From Pseudovirgaria hyperparasitica (Eukaryota; Ascomycota; Dothideomycetes; Acrospermales; Acrospermaceae), in NCBI RefSeq assembly GCF_010093815.1, contig NW_022985557.1:558001-622000 (forward strand): 64,000 bases of DNA. Reading direction: 5' to 3'. Below are positions 21,610-31,155 of this stretch, in pieces. Below the pieces are notes generated by a model that was not told the origin of the DNA, ran no database searches, and saw only the letters and a program-made list of their open reading frames with translations. The position numbers and the translations under genes are program-made. Positions within the stretch are counted from its first letter, which is position 1. Each line of letters opens with the position of its first letter.

Positions 21610-23724
21610 ATGAGCAGAGACACCAGCAAGAATGTTTCTGTCAAGGCAGAAGAAGACCGGCATGATGAAGCTGGGGCGGATTTCAAGATTGTCGAGGTGG
21701 AGGAGTTTAAAGGAGTGAACCCGACTTTTGCCGCCATCATGGCGAGGAATCCCCCGAATCCGTTTGGAAGAGGCTATCTCAGGCTCTATGTTCTCTGTGG
21801 CATCTGCTTCCTGAATTCGACTATGATGGGTAATTGATGAATCGATTTGTGTATCAGAGCACGGCACTAAATGGTCTTGATAGGTTTTGATAGCTCGCTG
21901 ATGGGGTCCATAAATACCTTACCAAGCTATACGAAGTACTATGGTCTGCCGGAGCATGGAACAGCCTCTACTGGAATAGTGTTCGCCATCTTCCAGGTAT
22001 GTGTGTTGAATCTCGGCTATTGCCCATAAGATCACTGACTTTGGGAGATTGGACAAATGACCGCAGCGCTCTTGTAAGCATCAACACAATGCGACATTGC
22101 TGATGCATAGAGCTAATGAGACAGTGTCTGGATGGCCGACTGGCTTGGAAGGCGATATTTCATCTTTATTGGAACCAGTGGGTAGTACTTAGTGGCTTGT
22201 TTTCTGAGACTGACCCAAGATCCCACAGCCGGCGTGATCATAGGTGCCATAGTTACTGCCACTGCGAAAACGCTGCCAGTTTTCATCGCAGGCCGTTTCT
22301 TGTTGTCCTTTTTCGCCACTTGTGCTTGCAGTGCGTCGCCTTTGTATCTGGTTGAGATTGCGCCGCCTTTGTATCGTGGAACAGTGGCAGATATGTGGCC
22401 CATTCAATCATATTCAGTTAAGCACTAATCACTGCAGGCTTGTACAATACCTTCTACTTTATTGTAGGTATGCCTCGACACTTTAAAATCATTTCTGACT
22501 GCATCAGGGCTCTATCCTTGCCACGTCATCTGTATATGGTACACATCTACATCTTCAAAACAGAGGAACGTTGGACTTCCGTCTTCCGGTCAGTACTAAT
22601 CTATCACCTGCTCTACATACCGCAGTCCTGATACAAAACAGTTGTGGCTGCAGATGTTATGTCCGGCAATCGTTTCCTTGGTCGTTTTGTTCTTCCCTGA
22701 ATCGCCACGATGGCTGGTTGCAAAGGACAGGCACGAAGAAGCGCTCAGTTTCCTGGTGACATACCACGCGAACGGTGTTGCTGATCATCCGCTGGTAAAG
22801 CTTGAGATGGATGAGATGATAGCGTCGTTGAGGAGTGAGCCACCACCGTCATGGAGTAATTACTTTGACATGCGTACTCTCTTCAAGACACGGGCTAGGC
22901 GGTACAGGACTATGCTGAACATGACGTTTGCATGGTTCGGTCAGTTCTCTGGTAACAAGTACGTCTGATAAGTTTTTTGAATGCCAGTATTCCGCTCATC
23001 CTAACAGCATCGTCTCCTATTACCTGCCATATCTCGTCGCGAACGTCGGAATCCGAGACACCGATACTAAACTCCTCCTTAACATCATTTACGCGCTCGT
23101 TGGCTGGATTTTCTCGACGGCAGGGTGCCGCTTCCACGATATCCTTGGGCGCCGCAAGATGCTACTAGGTAGCACTGCTGGGATGATTGTAAGCTTAGCA
23201 ATCACAGCTGGGTGTGCGGCTGGCTACGTCAACACAGGGAGCGTTGCCTCGTCCTCTGCGTCGATAGCATTCATCTACATCTTCGGTGCTATCTTTGCAT
23301 GGGCATACACCTCTATGCAGCCCATCTACCCAGCCGAAGTCATGGGCAACGACATGCGTGCCAAAGGTATGGGAACCTACAAGATCGTCGGAGGTGCAGC
23401 AGGCTTCCTCAACACATTCGTCGGGCCGATCGCGCTGCGCAATGTAAGCTTCTCCTCCTCCCGTGGTGGTTGCGTTTCAGACGGCTGACTAAAAAATAGA
23501 TCGGGTACTGGTTCTACGTATTCTTCGTGTTCTGGGATTGCTTCCAGTTTGTCTTCATGTACTTCTTCTTTGTCGAGACAAAGGGGCTCACGCTCGAGGA
23601 GCTGGATGAGATTTTCGAGTCGAAGAACCCGAGGAAGGCGAGCACGGATGTGAAGTGGCTGCAGCGTCGCACGCTTGTGGGTTCTGATGGCGAGATTATT
23701 GAAGAGACGAAGCAGATGTGCTGA
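21610..23724 (+). CDS. MFS sugar transporter (lactose-permease/hexose type), one abnormal splice donor
   Basis: Ten exons by homology: 21610..21829, 21884..21996, 22048..22073, 22125..22177, 22229..22390, 22438..22463, 22508..22588, 22642..22958, 23008..23443, 23500..23724. Together they give 552 residues with every phase consistent. It is a 12-helix plasma-membrane proton/sugar symporter of the MFS sugar-porter family. Landmarks: [18 protein letters not shown] (helix 1), [73 protein letters not shown] and [18 protein letters not shown]. The join 22390/22438 needs an intron starting ATATGT instead of GTATGT. The only in-frame GT alternative (22376) would delete five residues from the conserved RGTVAG block. 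So the gene may be mis-spliced or decaying, or may use a rare AT-AG intron. The neighbouring GT2 gene converges on it with about 270 bp between the stops. Confidence 0.87.
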
Positions 23725-23990
23725 GAGTGATCGTTGAGATGATACTTGCTACGATGTTAACGTTGTAGGAATGAGGTTTGTGACATTTCTTCTCAGTATA
23801 CCTCGGGGCTCTAATATGGTTGCTGTCAGTGATGAACAGTGAAGATGCCGAGATCTCAGATCAAAGGCTCCATCGCCTATATCTGATTCTACTCACCGGC
23901 TCGTCAGTAGATTAAGTCCGCATACTCAACTATCACATACCCACCTGACATCACATCTATCAAACACCGAGCCTCAATCGGAAATATATC

Positions 23991-26221
23991 CTAATAAACA
24001 AACGTCCCTGCAAACAAAACCACACAATACACAACCATGACACCCCAGATAATCTCTCTTACCAACACCAGCCCTCCCCAAGACTGTCTCGCCTCCATAA
24101 ACCCAGGCCGCCCAACACCCGTCTCCGGCTCAACAACCATAACCTCATCCCACTCCGGCACCGTCGGCGGCGCAAACATATACAAAACCGGCACCGCAAA
24201 CGACGTCGCCAAAAGCAGCCACCACCCAGGCGGCAAACACGAACGCACCAACAAATGCAACAGCGCATCCCGGACATCCCCACCCCGCCCCCTTACCTCC
24301 CACGCCCGATACACATCAGTCCCTCCAGCGCCCAGCGCAAACCCCACAAACCCCACAAAGAACCAGATATGACAATACGCGCCTATCAGTCGTATCCGCG
24401 TCCGCAGCCCTGCTCTCCACCTCGCACTGCGCTCCATGAGATGATCACGCACGGCGCCCGAGGCTTGAAATGCGATTTGCACGCCGCCTAGCCAGCTGGG
24501 CAGAACGTAGCAGCGCACCACGGCGACGGCGAGATACGGCATCATGAACTGCCATGCCATGGCGTTTCGCTGGCCCTGGAAATAGCCCGATGGCAGCGCG
24601 AATGCAACGTCGTTGAGGCGCAGCGAGCAGATCCAGATTGCGGCGAGGCGGATCTGCCAGCGCAGCTCGGACGCGGTGGTGGAGACGAGGAGGGGCCGGC
24701 CCCAGTAGAGGAGGGTGGGGAGGGCGAGGAAGGCGAGGAGTTGGGGGAGGATGAGGAGGGTGGTGAAGGCGAAGGTGAAGATGCACCAGCGTTGGGCGAA
24801 GGTCATGTGTTTGGTCTTTTTTTTGGGGGGGTGGTTAGTGTTTTGGGTGTATGTTGGGATGGGGATGGAGAGAGCTTACGTGTTTGCCTGGGAAGCCCCA
24901 GTTTAGCACTTGTGCGGTTTGAAGTGTGCCTACGGCCCATCTGGTGCGTTGTTTGAGGTCAGGGAAAGTTAGAGAGTGGTCGGGTATGGTGTGAGCAGGA
25001 ATGACATACGACTTGTTATGCTTTCTGGAACCATGCCGATTTGTAGGAATTCATGGCAGTACGCAGTCTTATATCCCTCTCCGTTCATGATGCATGAGAG
25101 CAGCTGGTCTTCTGCCATGGACGGGGTTGGCCATCCGCCAATCTGGTCGATGATGAATCTTTTCATTACGACGCCGCTACCGGTGCACCAAGCAGTGCCA
25201 ATATGATCCTTTTTCAACTCCAGATAATGTATGAAGTCGCAGAGAGACTGACAAAGAGAGTCGTCAGCCGGGACATTCCAGAAGGTCTGCGGTGGCGATA
25301 TGAGACCGAGGAGAGGGTCACGCAGGAGGTGTGGTAGCAGGGCACGTAGCCATTCCGGATGGGCAATCATGTCCGCATCCAAGGTTGCAATGTACTCTGC
25401 ACATCCACCTGGCAAACCAACTACAAAGTCAATGCCGGACTGGAGATTGCCCGCTTTATAGTGATGAGGAACGCCAGGGTATTTCCGCCGGGCCTGGTAA
25501 TACAACTGCGGGTATTCTACCAGCAGAGGCTGTAAGGCCTCTTGTAATTCCGGATCTGCACTATCGTCACATACGACGACTCGGTATCGATACTGCGGAT
25601 AATCAATGTTACAAGCAGCCCGAACACTATTCACAATCACAGGTATGGCCTCGCCACAAGTCGTCAGGAGAACGTCCACAGTAGGCACCGCCGCGCCTCT
25701 CAGACGCAGCTGAGGCCGTTCGCGATTGCCAAAGGAGAACACTAGAATGGACATGTAGAACAGATACGGTACTGAGAAACGTCAGCTAACATTTCGATAG
25801 TAGTGAATGTAGCCGTACAGATGCAAACGCCCTCCAAGCACACGAACATCAGCGAGGCCTCCGTGATCCTGCCGTTCACAGCTCTAGACTTGTAGTTGCA
25901 CCAGATTCGAAAGGTGAAGTACGCTGTGTATGTAAGGAAGACCCACACGATGAGTACAGGATGTACGAGCATCAAAGTGCGGCACCATGGTTTGACATAT
26001 TCGTGATCGTCGTATTTGTGGAGTGTTTCGACTTTGTATTCGCTAGGTTTGTGCCGGTCGCTGTAGAACATTTCAACCTTTTCGTCCCTCTTCTCGAGAT
26101 CCTCGCTGCTGGCTTGGATGGAGTCGTCATGGCTCGATGTGCCTGTTGGGAGAACCGCGTTGTTGGCTGAGCGTTGACTCTGGGAGACATACGGGCTGCA
26201 GAGTCCCAGTTGATGGTCCAT
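23991..26221 (-). CDS. Cellulose-synthase-like GT2 glycosyltransferase, one abnormal splice site
   Basis: Processive family-2 glycosyltransferase embedded in the membrane; it would build a beta-linked polysaccharide from a UDP-sugar. Exons: 26221..25819, 25771..25010, 24956..24880 (homology-based start) and 24815..23991, giving about 688 residues. Two N-terminal helices (LMLVHPVLIVWVFLTYTAYF, then VPYLFYMSILVFSFG) precede the catalytic core: TCGEAIPVIVNSVRAA, VVVCDDSADPE, TLDADMIAHPEWL (DxD), TGSGVVMKRF, AEDQLLSCIMNGEGY (catalytic Asp) and the QRTRW motif in exon 3. At least four C-terminal helices follow. Between exon 2 and exon 3 the only AG lies inside the QRTRW codons, so canonical splicing breaks or deletes that motif; see findings. 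Related fungal GT2 proteins have been linked to hyphal wall growth; that role is inferred here. Confidence 0.85.
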
Positions 26222-27462
26222 CGTGAAGGGCCGTGCAAGAGTTTAAGAATACAGACATGATTCAAAACGATTGCGTATTGCAGTGTGGCTTTATATGCAA
26301 GGAGAACTCGATGTACCTTAATCTTTCTACATTAAGTTCCATTTTTCAATTGAGAAAAAGCAAAATGGAATACGCAAGTTGAATGTCAAGTTGGCTGTAG
26401 TGACAATCATTCTTTTACTTTGCCTATTTGAATGTGCCTTCAAAGCCCTGAGTAGATATTCCTGACTACACCCTTGATGAATATATGATCTTACCTCATA
26501 CCATGAATGATGAGTCTAGCCTACACACGATCTCAAGTGGAAGAGAGATATAAGACAATGGTAAAGCTCTAGCTCCTAAAGAGAACACGACTCTCTACAT
26601 TCTCGTAGCCTGGACACTTGATGCTGTGAAATGTTGAGGTTTGCCTAGTTTCGCCGTGGCCGGTCTAGCTTCTGCGTCTCTGCAAGGATTAGCTACTAGA
26701 CCACAAGGCAGTGTATCCATATATCACTGAAGCATCCGACGACGAATTGGCTAAGTTTTCTTCTGGTGTTGCACACGATCGTAAGATAACTGTACGATTA
26801 TCTTCGGGTTACATGTCCGTGCGTACCTGGAGCATTATGGTATAGTTGGATCTACTTACCAATTGTGCTTGTTCCGGACGATGCAGTATGTATGTACTAT
26901 GGATGTACACTGTGGACTAGCGCAGAAGCACTTCATTAGCCAACTCGAAAGCTAGTGCCAATCACCAGCCTAGCCCGTGCGCCATTAATAGTTCTGCAGA
27001 ATTCATTCGATGCAATTATCCTCCCCCTTCATCTCATGTTGGATTATACATAGCTGCGTAGTGATACATAAATAGCTTTGACTATGAGAGAGAAAGCGGC
27101 ATGTATGAGCACCCGTAGATGCACAGCTAATGATACTTATCTATACTAGTACTAAGTACGTTCGTGGGCCCGGTGAACGACGAGAACAGCCGCTTGTCCA
27201 TGCATGAATGAATAGGGTGGGCGCGCAACGGGCCGCAAGCTTTGATACTTAATTACCCTGCGGAGTCCTAGCGCGAATTCTCAGGATCAATATACTGTTT
27301 GGGGATGTCAAATTCATCGTTAAACGTTCGTCATTTAGTATCCTAATGGATTCTACTCTCCTTCTATGGTCCTGTCACTACTTATCACGAATCTAGCCAA
27401 ACGTCGTCGAAAAGTCCATGGTGAATTTAGATCAGGAGAGCATCGATGCCATCCAGATGATC
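26222..27462. other. Intergenic, A/T-richer, no supported gene
   Basis: 1.24 kb upstream of the GT2 gene and downstream of the unknown gene at 27463. Many short stops in all frames; no repeat, tRNA or element is recognised. Confidence 0.5.
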
Positions 27463-28237
27463 TTACCGCACCAACTCCCACTCTTCCCCAAACCCAAAGT
27501 CTACACGCTTGACAACCTCCTTGTCATACATCCCGCCCGCGAGGAAACGATGCTTGAAGTCACCAAAGTCGAAAGAGTCAGAATGCTTATCCAGACATAG
27601 CTCGCCCGCTTCGGTGCTGACCTTGAGCTTCGGGTCATGCGCTGCACATAACACCACGCGGTCGGATTTGATCATAACAGTTTTGCTTCGATCATCTTCA
27701 GCGTCGATACGAATCTGGAATCGGGTACGGCCTTGACGAGTCGCATAGATGCGACCTCCGGTCTCCGCAGCCCACCAGTACAGAGATGGCTCTGACTTGG
27801 ATCGCACATAAAAGCTACGGTGCGATAAGTATCTTCTTGCAGAACACACAAGAGTATACACTTACGTGCCACCGCTGATGTGGTCAGTCCGAGACGCCTG
27901 GTCCAACATGCCAGCGCCGTTGCGTACAGCGGTACCACCAGCGGCATCAACAATAAGTGTGAGGAAGATACTTAGATACGGGACCAAAATTCAGGTAGAG
28001 TGGAGTGAATGTCTCCTGTGGCATACGTATAGAAGTCTGGAGACATTCGCTCCATTCTCAGTCCTTTGTGCTTCTGATGTGCCCGCCACCACTCATCAAT
28101 AGTATCGGCATCAGCTGCCGAGACAACAAACCGAGTCGCGTCCCGGTGAGGAGTCTGAATGGAAGCCAGTAATGTTAGTAGTAGTAAACATGTAGCGCTT
28201 CTCGACATACATATTTGATATAGGCGTGGTGGACCAT
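27463..28237 (-). CDS. Unknown 203-residue protein, four exons
   Basis: I do not recognise the family. Four exons, 28237..28211, 28154..28027, 27970..27866 and 27814..27463, join in one frame through introns of 56, 56 and 51 nt with good GT-AG ends (GTATGT, GTATGC, GTAAGT donors). The first exon is only nine codons (MVHHAYIKY). The middle, TIFLTLIVDAAGGTAVRNGA, is hydrophobic then Gly-rich. The C-terminal 115 residues (FYVRSKSEPSLYWWAAETGG; RIYATRQGRTRFQIRIDAED; FGDFKHRFLAGGMYD; EEWELVR) alternate aromatic and charged residues and look like a beta-rich domain. That domain may resemble a beta-trefoil or lectin-like fold, but this is a guess. No signal peptide or Cys framework. The consistent splicing argues that it is a real gene. 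Confidence 0.66.
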
Positions 28238-29589
28238 TGTGCTGAATTTGGCTCAACAGAAACAAAGGATCGAAAGTAAACAAATTTCCACAAAAGCTCA
28301 AAAGACTTGGTAAGGCCAAACTTGACTGAGTCTTTGCTGATGTATTTATATTCATTGGACTAAGAACTAAGCACCAAACTACGCCATAGTATTTCTCATG
28401 CCTGCGTGAGACAGCGATAATGCTGTAATCGTGCATGCTCTACCAGGCAGGAGAATTTGTTGTCCGAGCTAGCATTTGGGCATATAAGCACACTGAACTT
28501 GCAACGCAACTCACGCAGCGTAAGAGTGAACCGTTGAGATGGCGTACATCGTAGGTTAATGTTCTCAGCTGCAGCATGATTTAGCGGATCAATAGGAACG
28601 ATTTCCGAACCGGAGAGTCGACAACAACATAGCAGATCTACGAGCGCCCTGCCTTATTCGTTCTATCAGCTACAGTCGCACAGAGTGGCTTATGCCGATC
28701 CATGAGCCTCTCCTCTCAGTGTTGGTCGCGGAGTTAATGCACCCATGGATACACTCAGATCCCACTAAGATGATACGCCATGTGTCCGTTGGTCTGTTGA
28801 CTATCGAACCTCTCCATTTGAGAAAGTCGGAACTATCTACTCTGCAAATACATAAAAGTACACTCCGAAGTTTGAACTCGGTAAGGCCGAGACCGAAAAC
28901 TTGGAGTAGATAACTATTAGCATGAAGAGTCATTCCGAATTTTCGAATAGCATTCTTGCGTGGGCATAGCATAAGCAACTTACTAGTACCAGTAACAACT
29001 TCACGTGAATATATTGTGGGGATTACTGGATGATATAGGTGCACTAGCTATTGTACAGAGTTGTCAGATATGTCAGACTAGTTATATCTATCAATGCTAT
29101 TTCGCTCGAGCCAGTTTTTGAGGTAGATGTTTAGTAAACCTTCGTAAATAGCCAAGAAAAATGCCGACAATAGCGCAAGTGTATTGACCAAGATACATTG
29201 TATTCGGAGTTAGTCCTTTGCATTGATTCTGGACTTTAGAAATCATTCTTCTTGCAGAAGTGGCTGCCACGAGGAAGGTTGTGCCGAGTAAACATCGATG
29301 CAGAAAGATCCGACACCGGCACCAGCCATGGAAAATGTCTCAATAGACAATGCTAGATCAGCGAAGCGTTGCATCACACCAAACGGACTGCAGCTCCCCT
29401 CCGGAGGTGAACTCCGAGGTAGTGGCTGGCCAAGACACAAGAAGGGGCTGCGTATATGTCCTCTAGGTTGCATCGGAAGTTGTTCAGATCGAGGTTGGTC
29501 TGCAGCCCAGTCCGGCGAGACGTCCATAAAGAGCTGACGCTTTCTGTGAAGACAGCGATATCGCAATTCCTCACTTCTTCATTTCCAGC
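28238..29589. other. Intergenic, no supported gene
   Basis: 1.35 kb between divergent genes (unknown gene minus, Cys-repeat gene plus). Frames of 124 codons (28670-29044, minus) and 107 codons (29243-29566, minus) have no supporting features. Confidence 0.5.
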
Positions 29590-31155
29590 ATGGCGCAAAC
29601 ACGCTTGACCCTAGCCTTGGGCATCTTCTCTTCTCTGGCAGCCTCCCAGACTCCTGCCGATGTCATTCTGTTCGAACAGATGGCCGAACGCCATACCGGT
29701 GCTCAAACGCAGAACTTGTCTCTCTTTCGCCCGTCTTCTTCGCACTCGAAAGTGATTAGTCTTGAAGACATCCTCCCAGTCGCCGATAGCACCGGCAATC
29801 TTCGATGCTGCCCTCAGGGCACCGTCAACGATGGCAAATCTTGTGTTTTCCTACACAGCGAAGTTTGTCCTCCAGGCACCAACCTAGAAGGCAATGTTTG
29901 CGTTAGTGTTATTGGACCCAGGTGCCCTGATAACATGACCTTCAACGGCCAGGTCTGTATCAGCAAGTCACCACCAAATTGCCCTCCCAGCTCTTGGTTC
30001 AACGGCCAGGCCTGTGAGTCAGCGGCGGAGGCCGAATGCCCCCCTGGTTTGAAATTCTATAATGGTGAATGTATCTCAACATCCCGACCCAGCTGCCCGC
30101 CAGGATTTGAAGCCGAAGCACAGCTTTGTGTCTCTAGGACACGTCCAACATGTCCAGAAGGACTCAAGTTCGACGATGGAAGCTGTGTGGGGTCACAACC
30201 ACCTGAATGTCCGGCCGGAACAAGTCTCATGAATGAGCTTTGCTACGGCAATGGAGCTCCAGCTTGCCAGGCCGGTTATGTGTTTGAGAATGGGAAGTGT
30301 CTACACAGTTCTAAGCCTCGATGTCCAGGGGGTTCTACATTCGATGGATCCGCTTGTGTTAGCGATGAGCCCCCAAGGTGCCGTACCGGGACTCTCAATG
30401 GACAAATCTGTGAGTCTAAGCCAAACTGTCCGCCTGGCACATCTTTGAAGAACAAGGAGTGTGTCGAGGAAAGACCTGCATCTTGTCCTCCTGGCAGGGA
30501 AATCTCCTTTAATGAGGGTCAAGCAGCATGCTGCCCCACCGGATTCAAGCTCAACGAAGGCCGATGTGCTAAGTCGGCATACTCTGAGAGCGAATGCCCC
30601 ATTGGAACTCGATACGATTCCATTGCCAAAGAATGTACAATTGCTCCAGACAACGAGCCGACATGTCCTATTGGAACTTTGTTCAATGGCGAAAAATGCG
30701 AATCGAAGACGCCACCTGACTGTGCTGGTGGTACCTTCACCAGTGATAAATGTATCTATACCGAATCACCCTCGTGCCCACCTGGCAGTACCCTGGTTGT
30801 TGGAAAGTGTGTATACTTAGTGTTCTACTACTTCATACGCTTGACGTCTTTCGCAACCTTGAATTCAGCCCCGGTCTTTGCTCTCACGTCCTCCACACTT
30901 GTGTCAGGAGCAAGTTCAGTTAGGGTGAGTCCTCCTTGTTCAGAAGTACGATCAACTTCGAACACACACATATCAGTTATTATAGTGCTGGCGCATCGAG
31001 CCCCAGTTAGTGGTAGTTTGCAATCCTGTACGATCTTCGGTGACCCATCCTTTGCAACGTGCTCTGTCGCTATCACCACCTTCGTGTGGCCGGGAGAGGA
31101 CACAAGGTCCATTGCGCCTCCCATACCCTTTACGGTCTTCCCTGGAATCATGTAA
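29590..31155 (+). CDS. Secreted Cys-repeat protein (oocyst-wall-protein-like repeats)
   Basis: The open frame gives 521 residues from ATG 29590. Residues 1-19 form a signal peptide (MAQTRLTLALGIFSSLAASQ). From about residue 75 to 415 runs a tandem array of some 17 units of about 19 residues, pattern C-P-x-G-[3-5]-F/L-x-G-x-x-C-[V/I/E]-S-x-x-x-P, for example CPPGTNLEGNVCVS and CPEGLKFDDGSC. Each unit should hold one disulfide pair, giving a rigid extracellular rod; similar repeats occur in apicomplexan oocyst-wall proteins and some fungal wall proteins. The array stops at GKCVY, exactly where the convergent SCOT gene ends. The last ~108 codons lie antisense to SCOT coding sequence and lose the repeat, so the true C-terminus is uncertain. 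A wall or adhesion role is inference. Confidence 0.75.
   Translation: MAQTRLTLALGIFSSLAASQTPADVILFEQMAERHTGAQTQNLSLFRPSSSHSKVISLEDILPVADSTGNLRCCPQGTVNDGKSCVFLHSEVCPPGTNLEGNVCVSVIGPRCPDNMTFNGQVCISKSPPNCPPSSWFNGQACESAAEAECPPGLKFYNGECISTSRPSCPPGFEAEAQLCVSRTRPTCPEGLKFDDGSCVGSQPPECPAGTSLMNELCYGNGAPACQAGYVFENGKCLHSSKPRCPGGSTFDGSACVSDEPPRCRTGTLNGQICESKPNCPPGTSLKNKECVEERPASCPPGREISFNEGQAACCPTGFKLNEGRCAKSAYSESECPIGTRYDSIAKECTIAPDNEPTCPIGTLFNGEKCESKTPPDCAGGTFTSDKCIYTESPSCPPGSTLVVGKCVYLVFYYFIRLTSFATLNSAPVFALTSSTLVSGASSVRVSPPCSEVRSTSNTHISVIIVLAHRAPVSGSLQSCTIFGDPSFATCSVAITTFVWPGEDTRSIAPPIPFTVFPGIM

Noticed and set aside
23046-23056. TCGGAATCCGA palindrome
   Set aside because: Same form as the cluster sites but inside coding exon 9 of the sugar transporter, so most likely chance.
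28670-29044. 124-codon minus-strand frame
   Set aside because: No resemblance or splice logic; lies in a promoter-type gap.
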